A stretch of DNA of 64,000 nucleotides from Flavobacterium humidisoli (GTDB lineage Bacteria; Bacteroidota; Bacteroidia; Flavobacteriales; Flavobacteriaceae), in the NCBI RefSeq assembly GCF_023272795.1, contig NZ_CP096829.1:2418001-2482000 (forward strand), read 5' to 3'. The notes below the pieces were generated by a model, which was not told the DNA's origin, did not search any database, and saw only the letters and a list, made by a program, of their open reading frames with translations. Positions 27,651-36,880 of the stretch are shown one piece after another. Position 1 is the first letter of the stretch, and the number at the start of each line of letters is the position of its first letter. The position numbers and the translations under genes are program-made.

Positions 27651-28424
27651 ATGAATCAAATATATTACGAATTAAATTGCAGTGCTTTAATGTGCTATTT
27701 TGAAGTACGCATAAATGATGTATGCGTTTTTTCTTTAAATGTAGATGGCCAAGCCTCAATGGATATTCCAATAAACAGTGGAATATTAGAGAAAGGAGAA
27801 CAAGATATAGAAATCAGAGTTTTACCATTATCTGGGGGCAAGGAACTTCATAAAGAAGCTTATGTACGATATAAAGTTATAGAATATGATGTAAGTTCTG
27901 GAGATTTTAAATTTATACAGCAATTTGAGAATTTTCAAACAGCTCCTGTTCAGAAAAATATTCCTTTTCTCATACACAAAAGTATCTTTATAGCAAATGT
28001 ATCTTATAAACTAGATGCATGGCAAAATGGTGTAAATTTAAAAGATGTTAGTTTTGATTTGAAAGAAGCTTTAATAAAAGAAGGTAACAAGCTTGTTGAT
28101 ATGCTGAACAATAAAAACTACAAACTTTTTATTGATAAACTATCAAAAAAAGAAAAAAATGCAGCAATTGTGATGTACTTAAACGCATCAGAATCTAAAA
28201 GCAGAATTTCAAAAATAACAGATGAAATTGAGGATGGCTTTAAAGCCGTACCTATCAAAAATGATGTATATATTGAATACTCTGCCTATAACAAATTAGC
28301 AACATTAAAAAGATTAAACAGAATGCCTGCCTTATATCTTGAAAATTCACAAACGAATGAAGAAATTGTTTTGGACATACGGTTTTGTGGTTTTCCAGGA
28401 AAAGATGAATTTGAAATTTTTTAG
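27651..28424 (+). CDS. Hypothetical protein ending the effector operon
   Basis: 257 residues, no export signal. The N-terminal 90 residues are beta-rich (YELNCSALMCYFEVRINDV, then IEIRVLPLSGG) and look like a small beta-sandwich. The C-terminal part is helical, then ends with strands (LDIRFCGFPGKDEFEIF). It begins 2 bp after lipoprotein 3, so it belongs to the operon. I do not recognise the family; adaptor, second immunity factor or effector are all possible. A terminator follows at 28692. Confidence 0.55.
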   Translation: MNQIYYELNCSALMCYFEVRINDVCVFSLNVDGQASMDIPINSGILEKGEQDIEIRVLPLSGGKELHKEAYVRYKVIEYDVSSGDFKFIQQFENFQTAPVQKNIPFLIHKSIFIANVSYKLDAWQNGVNLKDVSFDLKEALIKEGNKLVDMLNNKNYKLFIDKLSKKEKNAAIVMYLNASESKSRISKITDEIEDGFKAVPIKNDVYIEYSAYNKLATLKRLNRMPALYLENSQTNEEIVLDIRFCGFPGKDEFEIF

Positions 28425-28691
28425 AAACAATTGTTAATTCTCCTTACGCAGCAAAGGTTGCCAAACAACTATATCAATACTATTGGCGAAAGCTAGTTTT
28501 TGGTTAAGAACAAAATTCTATAAATTACGTATCTGCTTTTTCTTAAAAAACTTGCAACAACACATCTAAAAAAGTAATTGAAAAATCAAACTTGATTTAA
28601 ATTTAATTTTTTCAAATCATTTTGAAAATGGTTCGAGAATTGTCCCGTTAAGGCTATCAAATGGTCCGACATTAAAATGATATGAAATGAG

Positions 28692-28728
28692 AAAGCAGAG
28701 GATTTCAAATTTTGAAATCCTCTGCTTT
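28692..28728. terminator. Bidirectional terminator between effector operon and integrase
   Basis: Perfect 18-bp inverted repeat (core AAAGCAGAGGATTTCAAA and its complement) with a 1-nt centre, placed between convergent genes. It can serve both the rightward effector operon and the leftward integrase. The preceding gap from 28425 shows no other feature. Confidence 0.75.
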
Positions 28729-28730
28729 TC

Positions 28731-29962
28731 TTACGAAACTTTTTCTTCATATTTAGATTTGACCATATTCATATCGTCCATTATATTCGCATCTAGGACT
28801 TTCGCATAGTGCTGGGTTTGCTTGATATTTGTGTGGCCCATCATCGCTGAAACATTTTCAAGTCTGACTCCGTTGCCAAGAGTTACTGTAGTTGCAAAAG
28901 TATGTCTTGAAACATACCATGTGAGGTACTTGGTTATTCCGCAGAGATCCGCAATTTCCTTTAAATAAGCATTCATTTTTTGATTTGAAATGCTTGGCAG
29001 CAATCCTGGCTGCTTCCCTTTGTACTTCTGAATGATTTTTTCGACGGGCGGCAGAACTGGAACATTTTCTTTAATTGATGTTTTCGTTCTATTTGATATA
29101 ATCCACTGGTTACCATTATTGTCTTTTGAAATGTTTTTTTTTGAAAGCTTTAAAGCGTCAGTTGGAGCATATCCGGTATAACAGCTGAACAGGAAAATAT
29201 CTTTGACCCTGTCGAGTCTTTCAATAAAGAAGACTTTTTTCTCGAGGGCATCAAGTTCGCACTGTGTTAGAAATACTGCATCTTTAACGCTGAGCTTTCC
29301 ATCATAAACATTAAAGGGATTTTTTTGGATTAGATCCATTCTGATAGCATAATTAAAGGCTGTTTTATACATCTTAATATATTTTACCACTGAATTGTTT
29401 TTTATTCCAACATGGCCCTTAAAACAGCTTTCGTATTTAAGGAATTCCTCAAGATTGTATATAAATGAACTTGAAATTTCATCAGCAGGAATATCTTCTA
29501 TGCCGTATTGTTTTACCATAAAGTTCGAAATTAGCTCAGTGCTTCGTTTGTATTTCTGCAGTGAAGCTGACGCTCTTTCGCCGGCATCCACTTTTTTTCT
29601 GAAAAATTTATTATGGCGCTCCATAATTTGAAGCAGTGTGGTTTTCTTTGTCTGTAACTTTGATTTTCCTGAAAGTTCTGCTTTAAGTATTTCTAATGGA
29701 ACATCTGGATCGACATTAAAAAGGATATTGAATTTCTTTTCGACAGTTAGGCGGTAAATATCGAGATAGTTTTTAAGAACCTTTTCCTTTTCTGTCCTCA
29801 GAAGAATTCTTAATTTGTTTGTGTAGTCCCATCTCTCCTTAGAAATGGTCTTTCCGGTACTTAAGGAAATTCTTTTTTGTTGAATGTAATACGTGCAAAT
29901 ATTGAAAACTCTCCATTCTTATCTGCCTTTTCTGATTTCAGGTAAAAAATTACTTTTAACAT
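28731..29962 (-). pseudogene. Tyrosine integrase with a single A-tract frameshift
   Basis: A complete integrase of about 410 codons can be read from the ATG at 29962. The first 33 codons (MLKVIFYLKSEK to ITFNKK) are out of frame with the rest (RISLSTGKTISKERWDYTNKL onward). The switch is at a run of six A residues (T6 at 29873-29878 on the plus strand); seven A would restore the frame. The remaining 297+ codons are intact. They include FSCYTGYAPTDALKL, VSRHTFATTVTLGNG and GHTNIKQTQHYAKV with the His-Arg and catalytic Tyr. It is a paralogue of the relic at 12558-13765. Either it is recently inactivated, restored by slippage, or affected by a homopolymer sequencing error. Confidence 0.88.
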
Positions 29963-30093
29963 GCTTTCTAGTTTTTAAATTAATACTCAAATTGATTTAA
30001 AAATTTCGAAACACACCTTTGTTTTCGGGGAATACCGAGAGAATTCCCTTTGATTTAGTACACTTTTTTTATGGTCAAAACCCACCAAAATAA

Positions 30094-30113
30094 AAGTGTA
30101 CTAATAAGTGTAC
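30094..30113. repeat. Period-12 direct repeat upstream of the integrase
   Basis: AAGTGTAC-TAAT-AAGTGTAC, two identical 8-bp units 12 bp apart, 130 bp upstream of the integrase start. A further TAGTACACTTTT lies in inverted orientation at 30057-30068. This suggests integrase arm sites or autoregulatory operators. Confidence 0.5.
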
Positions 30114-30159
30114 CACGCTTTGCAATAACATGTGATTTTTGACGATTGCCAAAAAATGA

Positions 30160-30321
30160 AAAACCCTTTAAATACTTGTATTTAAAGGGTTTTAACTTTT
30201 AAAGTTTCTTTTTGAAACTCCATTCAGCGGAGAAAGAGGGATTCGAACCTAAGCTCCGCATCCCGCTCTTATACTGCATTTTCCGATATTTTTTACTTGT
30301 TGCGCCACGATTCTGCCACGA
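30160..30321. repeat. Composite att scar: terminator + tRNA 3' end + period-11 repeat
   Basis: Contains a perfect 15-bp hairpin AAAACCCTTTAAATA with a CTTG loop (30160-30193). A tRNA 3'-end fragment follows at 30225-30249 (minus strand GGTTCGAATCCCTCTTTCTCCG) with no tRNA body. Then comes GCCACGA-TTCT-GCCACGA (30304-30321). The order and partial sequence match the scars at 1783 and 36991. It lies next to the integrase at 29962, so it is the likely attachment end of that element. The rest of 29963-30498 has no gene. Confidence 0.65.
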
Positions 30322-30498
30322 ACTTTAAAATATACTAAATTAAGATGTAACGTCTTGTTTTTTAGTAGGTTGTAATTCTGTTTTTTGTTATGTGGCAAAA
30401 ATAGACTTTTTTATGTTATAAGCAACATTTTAGAATTTTTATATTTCATTTAAAAGGTATTTTGACATATTTTAACTTAAATATGGATAATATTTATA

Positions 30499-32320
30499 TT
30501 AAATAGCTTTGTAAGCCTGGTCGGGATGATTTGGCATGTCAATTATTGTATGCTGTAATCTGCCTTCATCTTTCATTGGCAAGATATAATTTCTATAAAT
30601 GTAATTTTCATTTCTATTAAGTATTAGAGCTATCTGTTTTGTGGAGTAGCTTTTAAAACTGCATATTTTATAAATTATATCTTTTATTTTATTTTGATCA
30701 TTTTCTCTAACTCCTAGGTTGGATATTTGTTCTCTTATGTCAGAAGGTAGCTCCTGTGTTAGATCATAGGGTTCTGTTGTAAGATCATCAGCTTCTGTGT
30801 TAAGATCATTAGGTTCTGTGTTAGCAACATCATCTTCTGTGTTAAGAACTCCACCAGTAGTATAATATGTAGATCTTCCTTTTCCTTTTTGTTCAATAAG
30901 ACCTTTATCTCGGAGACTTCTTAATTCATTACTTGCTTTTAATACATCACATGCATTTAATTGTCGATATGTTGAATTATCAATGGCACCAGCTTCTCGA
31001 ATGAAAATTAATCCTTTTTTCTGTTCAGTATTTAACTCATATTCAGCAAAAGTATTTAGCCATTGAAGGTCACTTTCATTAAGAAAATGATGCAGTAAAA
31101 GACGAGTGGTAAATAAATTTGCGGTGTGGTCACTTTCAAATGTTGGTGGTGCTAGGGAGGATTTTTCCATTAAAATTCTCATTGTCCTTATACCGCTCCC
31201 TTTTGTTTCTGCAAGATTGGTTTCGTGAAAAATGGATGCAATAAATGGATTTCTGTTTTTAGAACCTGGTTCGCCTAACTGCTCTTCTGGCTTTAATGAA
31301 AATCCTGGATTTTTAATTTCTAGTCTATTGCCATAACGAATAATTTGTATAGGCTGATTTTCTCTATAAGTTCTATGTATAAAAGCATTCACAAGTGCTT
31401 CACGCAGAACTTTAGAAGGCAGGCCAATAGCAGAAGCCTGCAACTCTCCATCACCCAAAAGAAATCCTTTAGGAAGATCATCAGCAATTGCACTAAATAC
31501 TCTTTGAACCAATTCAATAAGCGGACCTCTCATATCTATTGTTGTAAACCTGTTTTCAGGATCTTCAACCCATTCATTACCTGGTACTCTAATGTAATCT
31601 ATACGTACCATCGGAAGTAATCTTCTTAGGGCAGGACGTTTTCCAAAAACAAGTAATCCTGTATAGGTTAGTTTCCATTCGTCCTTATCTTTTTTGACAC
31701 ATCCTAAAGATCTTAATAAATCAAAATCAGAATAGTTTAACTCCTCAGCATATTCATTTACTTTTGACCTTAAACTTTTATATAAAGAGATAGCTTCTTC
31801 ACTTACATCATCAAGACTAGTATCTTTTACAATAATACTATCTAAACTATCTTCTTTATTATAGAATATAAATAGATCATCTTCTGTGCATCGCTGGTCA
31901 CTTGAACCAATTCTTCTGTAAGCGCCTTGCGGCAAGCCCTTTTTTTTTGAAATAAAGAGGTTTTTGTCCGTCAGGTAATTCTTTTACAAACATTTTTAGG
32001 ACTAACTTTCCATTGGGCATTTTCTCTATTTCAATTTCTGGTCTAACAGGCTGATTAAATAATGTCGCTGTTTGAGAAGCTATATCTAATTGTAATTTGT
32101 CTGGATTTGTAATTCCTTCAACTATATAATTTTGAAATAAGGTGCTTTCGTCTTTAACCACTCCTAAAACTATTAATCCTCCTCCTAATCCCGGCTCATT
32201 AGAGAAAGCACAAATAGTTTCCATTATAGATGTGTCAATTTCGCTCCCTCTTTTGGCTTCAATTGTCGTGCACTCGTCCGTAATATTTAAATGTTCTAAG
32301 ATATCTTTAATAAGCTCCAT
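30499..32320 (-). pseudogene. AlbA_2 + HATPase_c_4 ATP-binding regulator, frameshifted at A9
   Basis: Start ATG at 32320. The first frame (140 codons) carries the AlbA_2 domain (TIEAKRGSEID, ICAFSNEPGLGGGLIVLGV). It runs out of frame after PLYFKKKG at a run of nine A (T9 at 31940-31948). Eight A would continue directly as KKKGLPQGAYRRIGSSDQR into a 478-codon frame. That frame holds the HATPase_c_4 domain (REALVNAFIHRTYRENQP, KGSGIRTMRILMEKS) and winged-helix-like C-terminal modules. An acidic repeat (NTEPNDLNTEADDLTTEPYDL-type units) lies between them. Known: this architecture is common in mobile elements as DNA-binding ATPase regulators. The A9 tract makes slippage or phase variation possible. 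Confidence 0.85.
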
Positions 32321-32435
32321 GAAATAGTTTTAGCAAGTATAAAACAAAAATAATCAACTTTTTGTCAATTCAATTTTTAAAGGTCTTTTTAAATTTTAAC
32401 TTCCAAAGAATTACTGATCTTATTTAATGTAATGT

Positions 32436-32486
32436 GTTCGCTATATCTGGCTGTTCATTCTGAATGAACAGCCAGATATAGTGAAC
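32436..32486. repeat. Long near-perfect palindrome
   Basis: Arms CTATATCTGGCTGTTCATTC (32441-32460) and its exact complement (32462-32481) around a single T. They extend outward by GTTC/GAAC with one mismatch to about 25 bp per arm. It sits in the non-coding gap 32321-32778 upstream of the AlbA_2 gene. There is no T-run on either side, so it is not a standard terminator. It could be a protein-binding site or an element end. Confidence 0.7.
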
Positions 32487-32778
32487 AAGGTTAATTGAGA
32501 CTCTATAATTGGAAAAAATAATTTCGCTAATATGTACTTAAAATAATAGAGCAAGAATTACTTTTAATTATTTAAGTTTTTTGTAAATGTTTAGTAATTA
32601 ATTAAGTTAAATATGGTAACTGTGACAAAAGACACATATAATATCGATGGCTAAAAGTATTTTAGCATTGTTTAAATCAAATCGGTTTTATGAGGCTAAT
32701 AACTTACCACCATTATTTTTGATTCCGGAACCCAAACGTATGCAGTATAAAACAATTTAGGAAGCATAAATTATTTAG

Positions 32779-33189
32779 ATGAAAAAAGCTAAGACCTATG
32801 AAATTTTTGATAATTTTTTTAAACTCGACCAGAGATTAAATAAAATAGAAAACTTAATACTCATAAATGAGTATCGTAATGATTTATTGTTAGCTGAAAA
32901 GTGCAGAAGCACTTACAGTAAAAGTGAGCTTGCAATCCTTTTCTATGTTTTAATGAGGGCATTTTATTTTTTGATTCAAGTGATGCGAAAAAAATCGGAT
33001 CAGTATTCAGGAATTTCTAAGTGAAAATTTTACATATAAAAATAATGAAGGAGTTCAGAAAAAATAACTACAATAAGCAGACAGTTTTCTGATTGTAAAG
33101 GTTATACTTATAAAGAGAAACAGATTAAATTTTTAGATGACTTGATTGGGATAGTGATGGAGCGAAAAAGAAAACTTGAGAACTGGTAA
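32779..33189 (+). pseudogene. RteC-domain protein relic
   Basis: The first frame (32779-33024) encodes an RteC-like stretch (KIENLILINEYRNDLLLAEKCRS, SKSELAILFYVLM). A frameshift near 32990 and further stops follow. Homologous residues still appear in other frames: FLSENFTYKNNEGVQK, then ISRQFSDCKGYTYKEKQIKFLD and MERKRKLENW ending at the TAA at 33187-33189. Known: RteC regulates excision and transfer of Bacteroides conjugative transposons. The relic supports a former integrative conjugative element here. No transfer genes are seen nearby. Confidence 0.75.
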
Positions 33190-33230
33190 GCTCGGGAGGA
33201 AAAAAATATAACATTAACAAATAATTCAAT

Positions 33231-33440
33231 ATGACAAAGAAAGAAAAGAGAGAGGCTTTTATAATGAAGATTAAAAATATTATAGATCCTTTAAGGGTAA
33301 AACTGTAAGGGATCGATTCAAAAATTAGTAAAGGGAAAACCTTGAGACCTGCCTATTACATAAATGAAGATTTAAAAAAGATATTTGGGCTGTCTAATAA
33401 TACCATTATAAAATACAGGATAAACATCAGGACTTTTTGA
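33231..33440 (+). pseudogene. Small HTH-like protein with in-frame stop
   Basis: MTKKEKREAFIMKIKNII... reaches a TAA at 33306-33308. The same frame then continues with GIDSKISKGKTLRPAYYIN and EDLKKIFGLSNNTIIKYR, ending at a TGA (33438-33440). The second part looks like a helix-turn-helix that often follows rteC in mobile elements. The internal stop makes it a probable pseudogene. Identification is weak. Confidence 0.45.
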
Positions 33441-34035
33441 TTTCTTATCCGATAATTTCCAGATGACATATTGGATTCGTGGAAATCATGAGTATTATCA
33501 TTTTGATGCTGTTCTTAAATCAGGAACTTTTTATGAGAAGATTAGAAATAATGTGATCCTTCTAAATAATTATGTGGTAGAGTATGATAATTTAAAATTG
33601 GTTTTCTCGACTTTATGGTCCCACATTAGTGAGGTTTCCCGATTGAACATTGAAAGAGGTCTTAGTGATTTTCATGTTGTTAAATACAATGGAGACAGGT
33701 TTTCAGCAGATAATTACAATAAACTGTATTTTGAGAATATAGATAATGAATTGGAGATAGTAGATTCTAAAAAATTTATCGTTGCAACTCATCATGTTCC
33801 AACTTTTAAAAAATATCCGAAAATGTATAAAAAGAGTCTGTTGAATGAAGCTTTTGCTGTTGAGCTTTCAGAGCTTATTGAGCGGTTCAAGCCAATGTGG
33901 TGGATATATGGACACAGCCATTATAATACTAAGGACTTTAAAATTGGAAATACAAATATGGTAACAAACCAGCTGGGATATATTCAGAGAGGTGAAAATG
34001 AAAGATTTGCCGCTGATAAGGTTTTTATTGTTTAA
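33441..34035 (+). pseudogene. Metallophosphoesterase, 5'-truncated
   Basis: The frame has no start before the ATG at 33463, but coding similarity begins just upstream (DFLSDNFQ). GNHEYY at residues 7-12 of the remaining ORF, THHVPT and GHSHYN are the later metal-binding motifs of calcineurin-like phosphoesterases. The first motifs (DxH and GD) that should lie upstream are missing, replaced by the RteC-associated fragment. The gene has therefore lost its N-terminal third and cannot form the full two-metal site. The junction may record a deletion or recombination endpoint. Confidence 0.8.
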
Positions 34036-34097
34036 AATTTAAGATAGGAAATTTATTTTTTACTAATGGTTTCGAATTTAGATTTGATGTTTTTCTT

Positions 34098-35126
34098 TTA
34101 GTTGTCGTTTTGTGAGTTAAGGCCGTTATCTTTAAAGCGATCATTAAGAACATTTAATCTTTCTTTTAGCATATCATAGCTAAGTGTTGCGCCATAAAAC
34201 ATATTTTCTCTCATTTCTGTATAGTCCTGTCTCCATGCTTCATCCACTTCTGGAGGTGGAAGGAATGATAAAGTAGAATGGGTGTGTCTTTCATAAGATA
34301 TACCTCTCACTGTGGTGTATTTTTGCCTAAATTCTACAATGGTAAAAAATAGATTTTTATCCTTGACTGCAGAAATTCCGTATTCATTATCCATGACTTT
34401 TTCTAGATCATATAAATGTCTGGTCAGCCTACTAAATCTTATTTTATCAACTGGCTTACTAAATTCTTCATGAAGCAGAAAAATTTTCTCAAGAAAAGTT
34501 CTGGATGGTAATACTACATTTGCATTAAAAGCAGGGATATTAAAAGATTGTTCAGGGAATGTTTCATCAAGTATGGATGAAATAGGACGCATTTCAGAGG
34601 GCTCTCTTAGTGATCTGGCTCCGATTTCGATCAGAACTCTTTGAGGTAAGTAACCTGATCCATGATTAATTACAGGCTTATATATTAGTTCAATTGAGTG
34701 CGGGTCGCTTGTGTCATCGATATTTTCATCAGTTTTGAGGCTGAAGAGAGTACTTGGTATTCCAATTTTTAAAAGTTGCGCTTCAAGTTCATTTTTGAAG
34801 TCAGCAATGATGAATTGCCCAGAAGCTTTGCGAAGTTTTTTGATCGCAGTTTTAGAAAGTTCTCCTGGGAATTTAAGGAAACTTCTATCTATAGCAAGAT
34901 CTATATCCTCAGAGAAGCGTTCAATTAAATTGTAAGCTTTACTTAATGAAGTTCCTCCTTTGAATATGAGGTGATCTGAATATTGGGAGGTAAAAATTGC
35001 CAGCAGTGTCACAGTGACCCACCAGTCTTTTTCAACAGCATAAGCAGGAAGTCCTTTTTGTGCTGCTGCTTCTGTAAATAAACCTGCTTTTTCTTCATCT
35101 GATAATGAAATCCAATTTTTTATCAT
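34098..35126 (-). CDS. abiEii: AbiEii/AbiGii-type nucleotidyltransferase toxin
   Basis: 342 residues from the ATG at 35126, which overlaps the antitoxin stop as ATGA. A longer frame to 35174 would run inside the antitoxin and is unlikely. Nucleotidyltransferase motifs are clear: FKGGTSLSKAYNLIERFSED at 55-74 (GG/S motif) and DID at 74-76, the metal-binding acids. KDWWVTVTLL upstream is typical of the family. Known: AbiEii toxins modify or block RNA/nucleotide metabolism in a type IV-like toxin-antitoxin system that aborts phage infection. It pairs with AbiEi immediately upstream, and the locus appears intact. Confidence 0.92.
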   Translation of the reverse strand: MIKNWISLSDEEKAGLFTEAAAQKGLPAYAVEKDWWVTVTLLAIFTSQYSDHLIFKGGTSLSKAYNLIERFSEDIDLAIDRSFLKFPGELSKTAIKKLRKASGQFIIADFKNELEAQLLKIGIPSTLFSLKTDENIDDTSDPHSIELIYKPVINHGSGYLPQRVLIEIGARSLREPSEMRPISSILDETFPEQSFNIPAFNANVVLPSRTFLEKIFLLHEEFSKPVDKIRFSRLTRHLYDLEKVMDNEYGISAVKDKNLFFTIVEFRQKYTTVRGISYERHTHSTLSFLPPPEVDEAWRQDYTEMRENMFYGATLSYDMLKERLNVLNDRFKDNGLNSQNDN

Positions 35127-35740
35127 AACTGCTGGTTTTCTGGTAATGCCTCTTTCATTATTGTTCGGATCCATTCAGGAGCTAATTTAATATCATGACG
35201 CAGGCGTTCTGTCTTTTCTTTTTTTAATATTTCAATTACTTTTAATATCTCGTCCTCATTAAGCTGGTCTTTTCCCAATGCCTTAAGGCCTTGAATTACC
35301 AGTCCGCTTATTTCTCCAATTGAGGCCAGATTTTTTGTTGCTGTTTTTTTAAAATGTAGCGATCTTTTTCCTATTGCTATTTTTCTGGCAACACCATCTG
35401 TAAGATATATAGCATTCATTGGTATCTGTGTAGAAAGTCCAAGAATGTTTAGAGAATATGCACCAGTAGGAATAATACGTGCCCGATCTCGACGCGCTAT
35501 TGCCTTTGCGATATTCTCAATTGAAGGAGTTATTGTGATTCCAAGGGTTTTGTTTATTTCGGGCCTTGTATAAATACCTCTAGAAACTCTCATGATTTCT
35601 TTTTTTTCAGCGAGTCGTTCTAAGGATTTACTGATTGTTTTTGCACTTCCGAAACGAAGAAAATCGTCAGTAAAAAACACAGACCCCCTCTTGGCTTTTT
35701 TTATGCGTTCAATTACTTTATTTTCAGTGCTTTCTGTCAT
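35123..35740 (-). CDS. abiEi: AbiEi-type antitoxin/transcriptional regulator
   Basis: 205 residues from the ATG at 35740. A TTG at 35764 would add eight residues but would begin inside the operator palindrome. The N terminus is a winged helix (RGSVFFTDDFLRFGSAKTIS, LERLAEKKEIMRVSRGIYTRP). The C-terminal half (PTGAYSLNILGLSTQIP, KSLHFKKT-like) matches the DUF6088/AbiEi antitoxin. Known: AbiEi represses its own operon by binding inverted repeats and neutralises AbiEii. The 4-bp overlap with the toxin gene ensures coupling. Confidence 0.9.
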   Translation of the reverse strand: MTESTENKVIERIKKAKRGSVFFTDDFLRFGSAKTISKSLERLAEKKEIMRVSRGIYTRPEINKTLGITITPSIENIAKAIARRDRARIIPTGAYSLNILGLSTQIPMNAIYLTDGVARKIAIGKRSLHFKKTATKNLASIGEISGLVIQGLKALGKDQLNEDEILKVIEILKKEKTERLRHDIKLAPEWIRTIMKEALPENQQL

Positions 35741-35755
35741 TTTTTTAGTGCTGTT

Positions 35756-35786
35756 TTGTCGCAAATATAGTAAATATTTGCGACAA
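35756..35786. promoter_or_regulatory. AbiEi operator (inverted repeat)
   Basis: Perfect inverted repeat TTGTCGCAAATAT (35756-35768) and ATATTTGCGACAA (35774-35786) with a 5-bp spacer, 16 bp upstream of the abiEi ATG. Known: AbiEi proteins autoregulate via inverted repeats in this position, so this is the probable operator overlapping the promoter. Confidence 0.75.
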
Positions 35787-35908
35787 TTATATTGATTTTG
35801 TATTCTTATGAATGGAGTGATTTTTTTTTGTAGAATGTACCCTGTAATTTACGTTAAGGTGAAAAGTAATAAATGTATTGGATTTTTAAGCTGGATGGTA
35901 AAATTTAC

Positions 35909-36045
35909 GATAGTTCTTCATCACAAAGACGAAGTCTTTGTGATGAAGAACTATCAGTCTCTCAATGGGTACATAAGACGCTTATTGCTTACTTAATTTA
36001 AAGGCCTTATTGTTTAAGCAATAAGCGTCTTATGTACCCATTGAG
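35909..36045. repeat. Two adjacent perfect hairpins
   Basis: Hairpin A has 22-bp perfect arms (35909-35930 and 35934-35955, left arm starting GATAGTTCTTCATC) around a GAA loop. Five bases later hairpin B has 31-bp perfect arms (35961-35991 and 36015-36045, left arm starting CTCAATGGGTACATAAGACG) around a 23-nt loop. They lie in non-coding DNA about 120 bp upstream of the AbiEi operator. Perfect conservation of both arms implies either very recent origin or selection on structure. The surrounding gap (35787-36600) has no other gene. Confidence 0.85.
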
Positions 36046-36604
36046 GCAAAGTTAGTCTTTTTTTTTGAGAAAGTCAAGAGTTTGGAGATGTTTTGTTTGG
36101 GTTAAATGGTTGATTGTTAGTGTTTTGTTTTGTTTTTTTTAATAAACCTTTGAATATTATAAAGGGAAATAGTATTTACTTTAAAATCGAGATCATAAAT
36201 TTGGTGCTTCTGCATTTTCTTAATTTTAAGATTCTTTTACTATGTGAATTTAAATTAAATAATTCAGAGTGCTAGAAGTGATTAACTAAATGGCATCGAA
36301 ATTTTGTTTTTCTACCCATGTTTTCTACCCATATAATTGTAAATTTCTTACCAGTTAGTAAGACGGGCTTTAAATTTTCTTTAATTATGATATAGTCGTT
36401 AATTATGTTATCTACCCACCTTTCAAATTTAGAGCGTCTTAATTTAAGAATATCAAAACTGGAAAGTATATTTATTTTTAGCTAACTTATATGAAGTTAA
36501 ATCATGTTCATTTTTTCGTATTGTTCACGAAACTTGAACTATTAAAAAAAAGTGAACAAATCACAAGATACGAATCTGCTGCCCCCAAATCAGCAAACAT
36601 ATCT

Positions 36605-36759
36605 GTCTCAACCCGATTCGAACCATACTTCGGAATCGTTGGCTGTAGTTGCTTCAATAGGGGATTGTCATCTGTGCCACGATTCTGCCACAAAATATGT
36701 AAAGTGCAATTTTGCGGCGCAGTAAGCTCTATTGCCGATGCGCCACGAATGTGCCGCAA
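36605..36759. repeat. att-like scar with tRNA T-loop fragment and period-11 repeats
   Basis: GTCTCAACCCGATTCGAACC (36605-36624) reads on the minus strand as a tRNA T-loop and 3' strand without a tRNA body. It is followed by GCCAC-GATTCT-GCCAC (36676-36691) and GCCACGA-ATGT-GCCGCAA (36742-36759), two-unit repeats with 11-bp period. The first closely matches 30304-30321. Probably another integration endpoint. Confidence 0.5.
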
Positions 36760-36793
36760 AAGTGTTTATTGTAAATCTCTAAAGTGTATAAAA

Positions 36794-36829
36794 GAACAGC
36801 CCTGCAAATCATTAGATTTGCAGAGCTGT
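36794..36829. terminator. Terminator hairpin associated with a scar
   Basis: AACAGCC..CTGCAAATC (36794-36809), an ATTA loop, then the complementary GATTTGCAG..CTGTT with T-rich DNA after it. On the minus strand it lies downstream of the tRNA-end fragment at 36881, so it seems to be the displaced terminator of that tRNA copy. Confidence 0.6.
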
Positions 36830-36880
36830 TAATTTTTAAGGCTTTTTCAATAAGTCTATATATTCTAAACTTAAAGCCAT

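Noticed and set aside
35961..36045. Invertible promoter flanked by inverted repeats
   Set aside because: The segment between the arms is only 23 nt and contains no recognisable promoter; invertible promoters known from Bacteroidota have much longer spacers.
36491..36832. 113-codon plus-strand ORF
   Set aside because: It crosses tRNA-like scar sequence and period-11 repeats and has no protein-like features.
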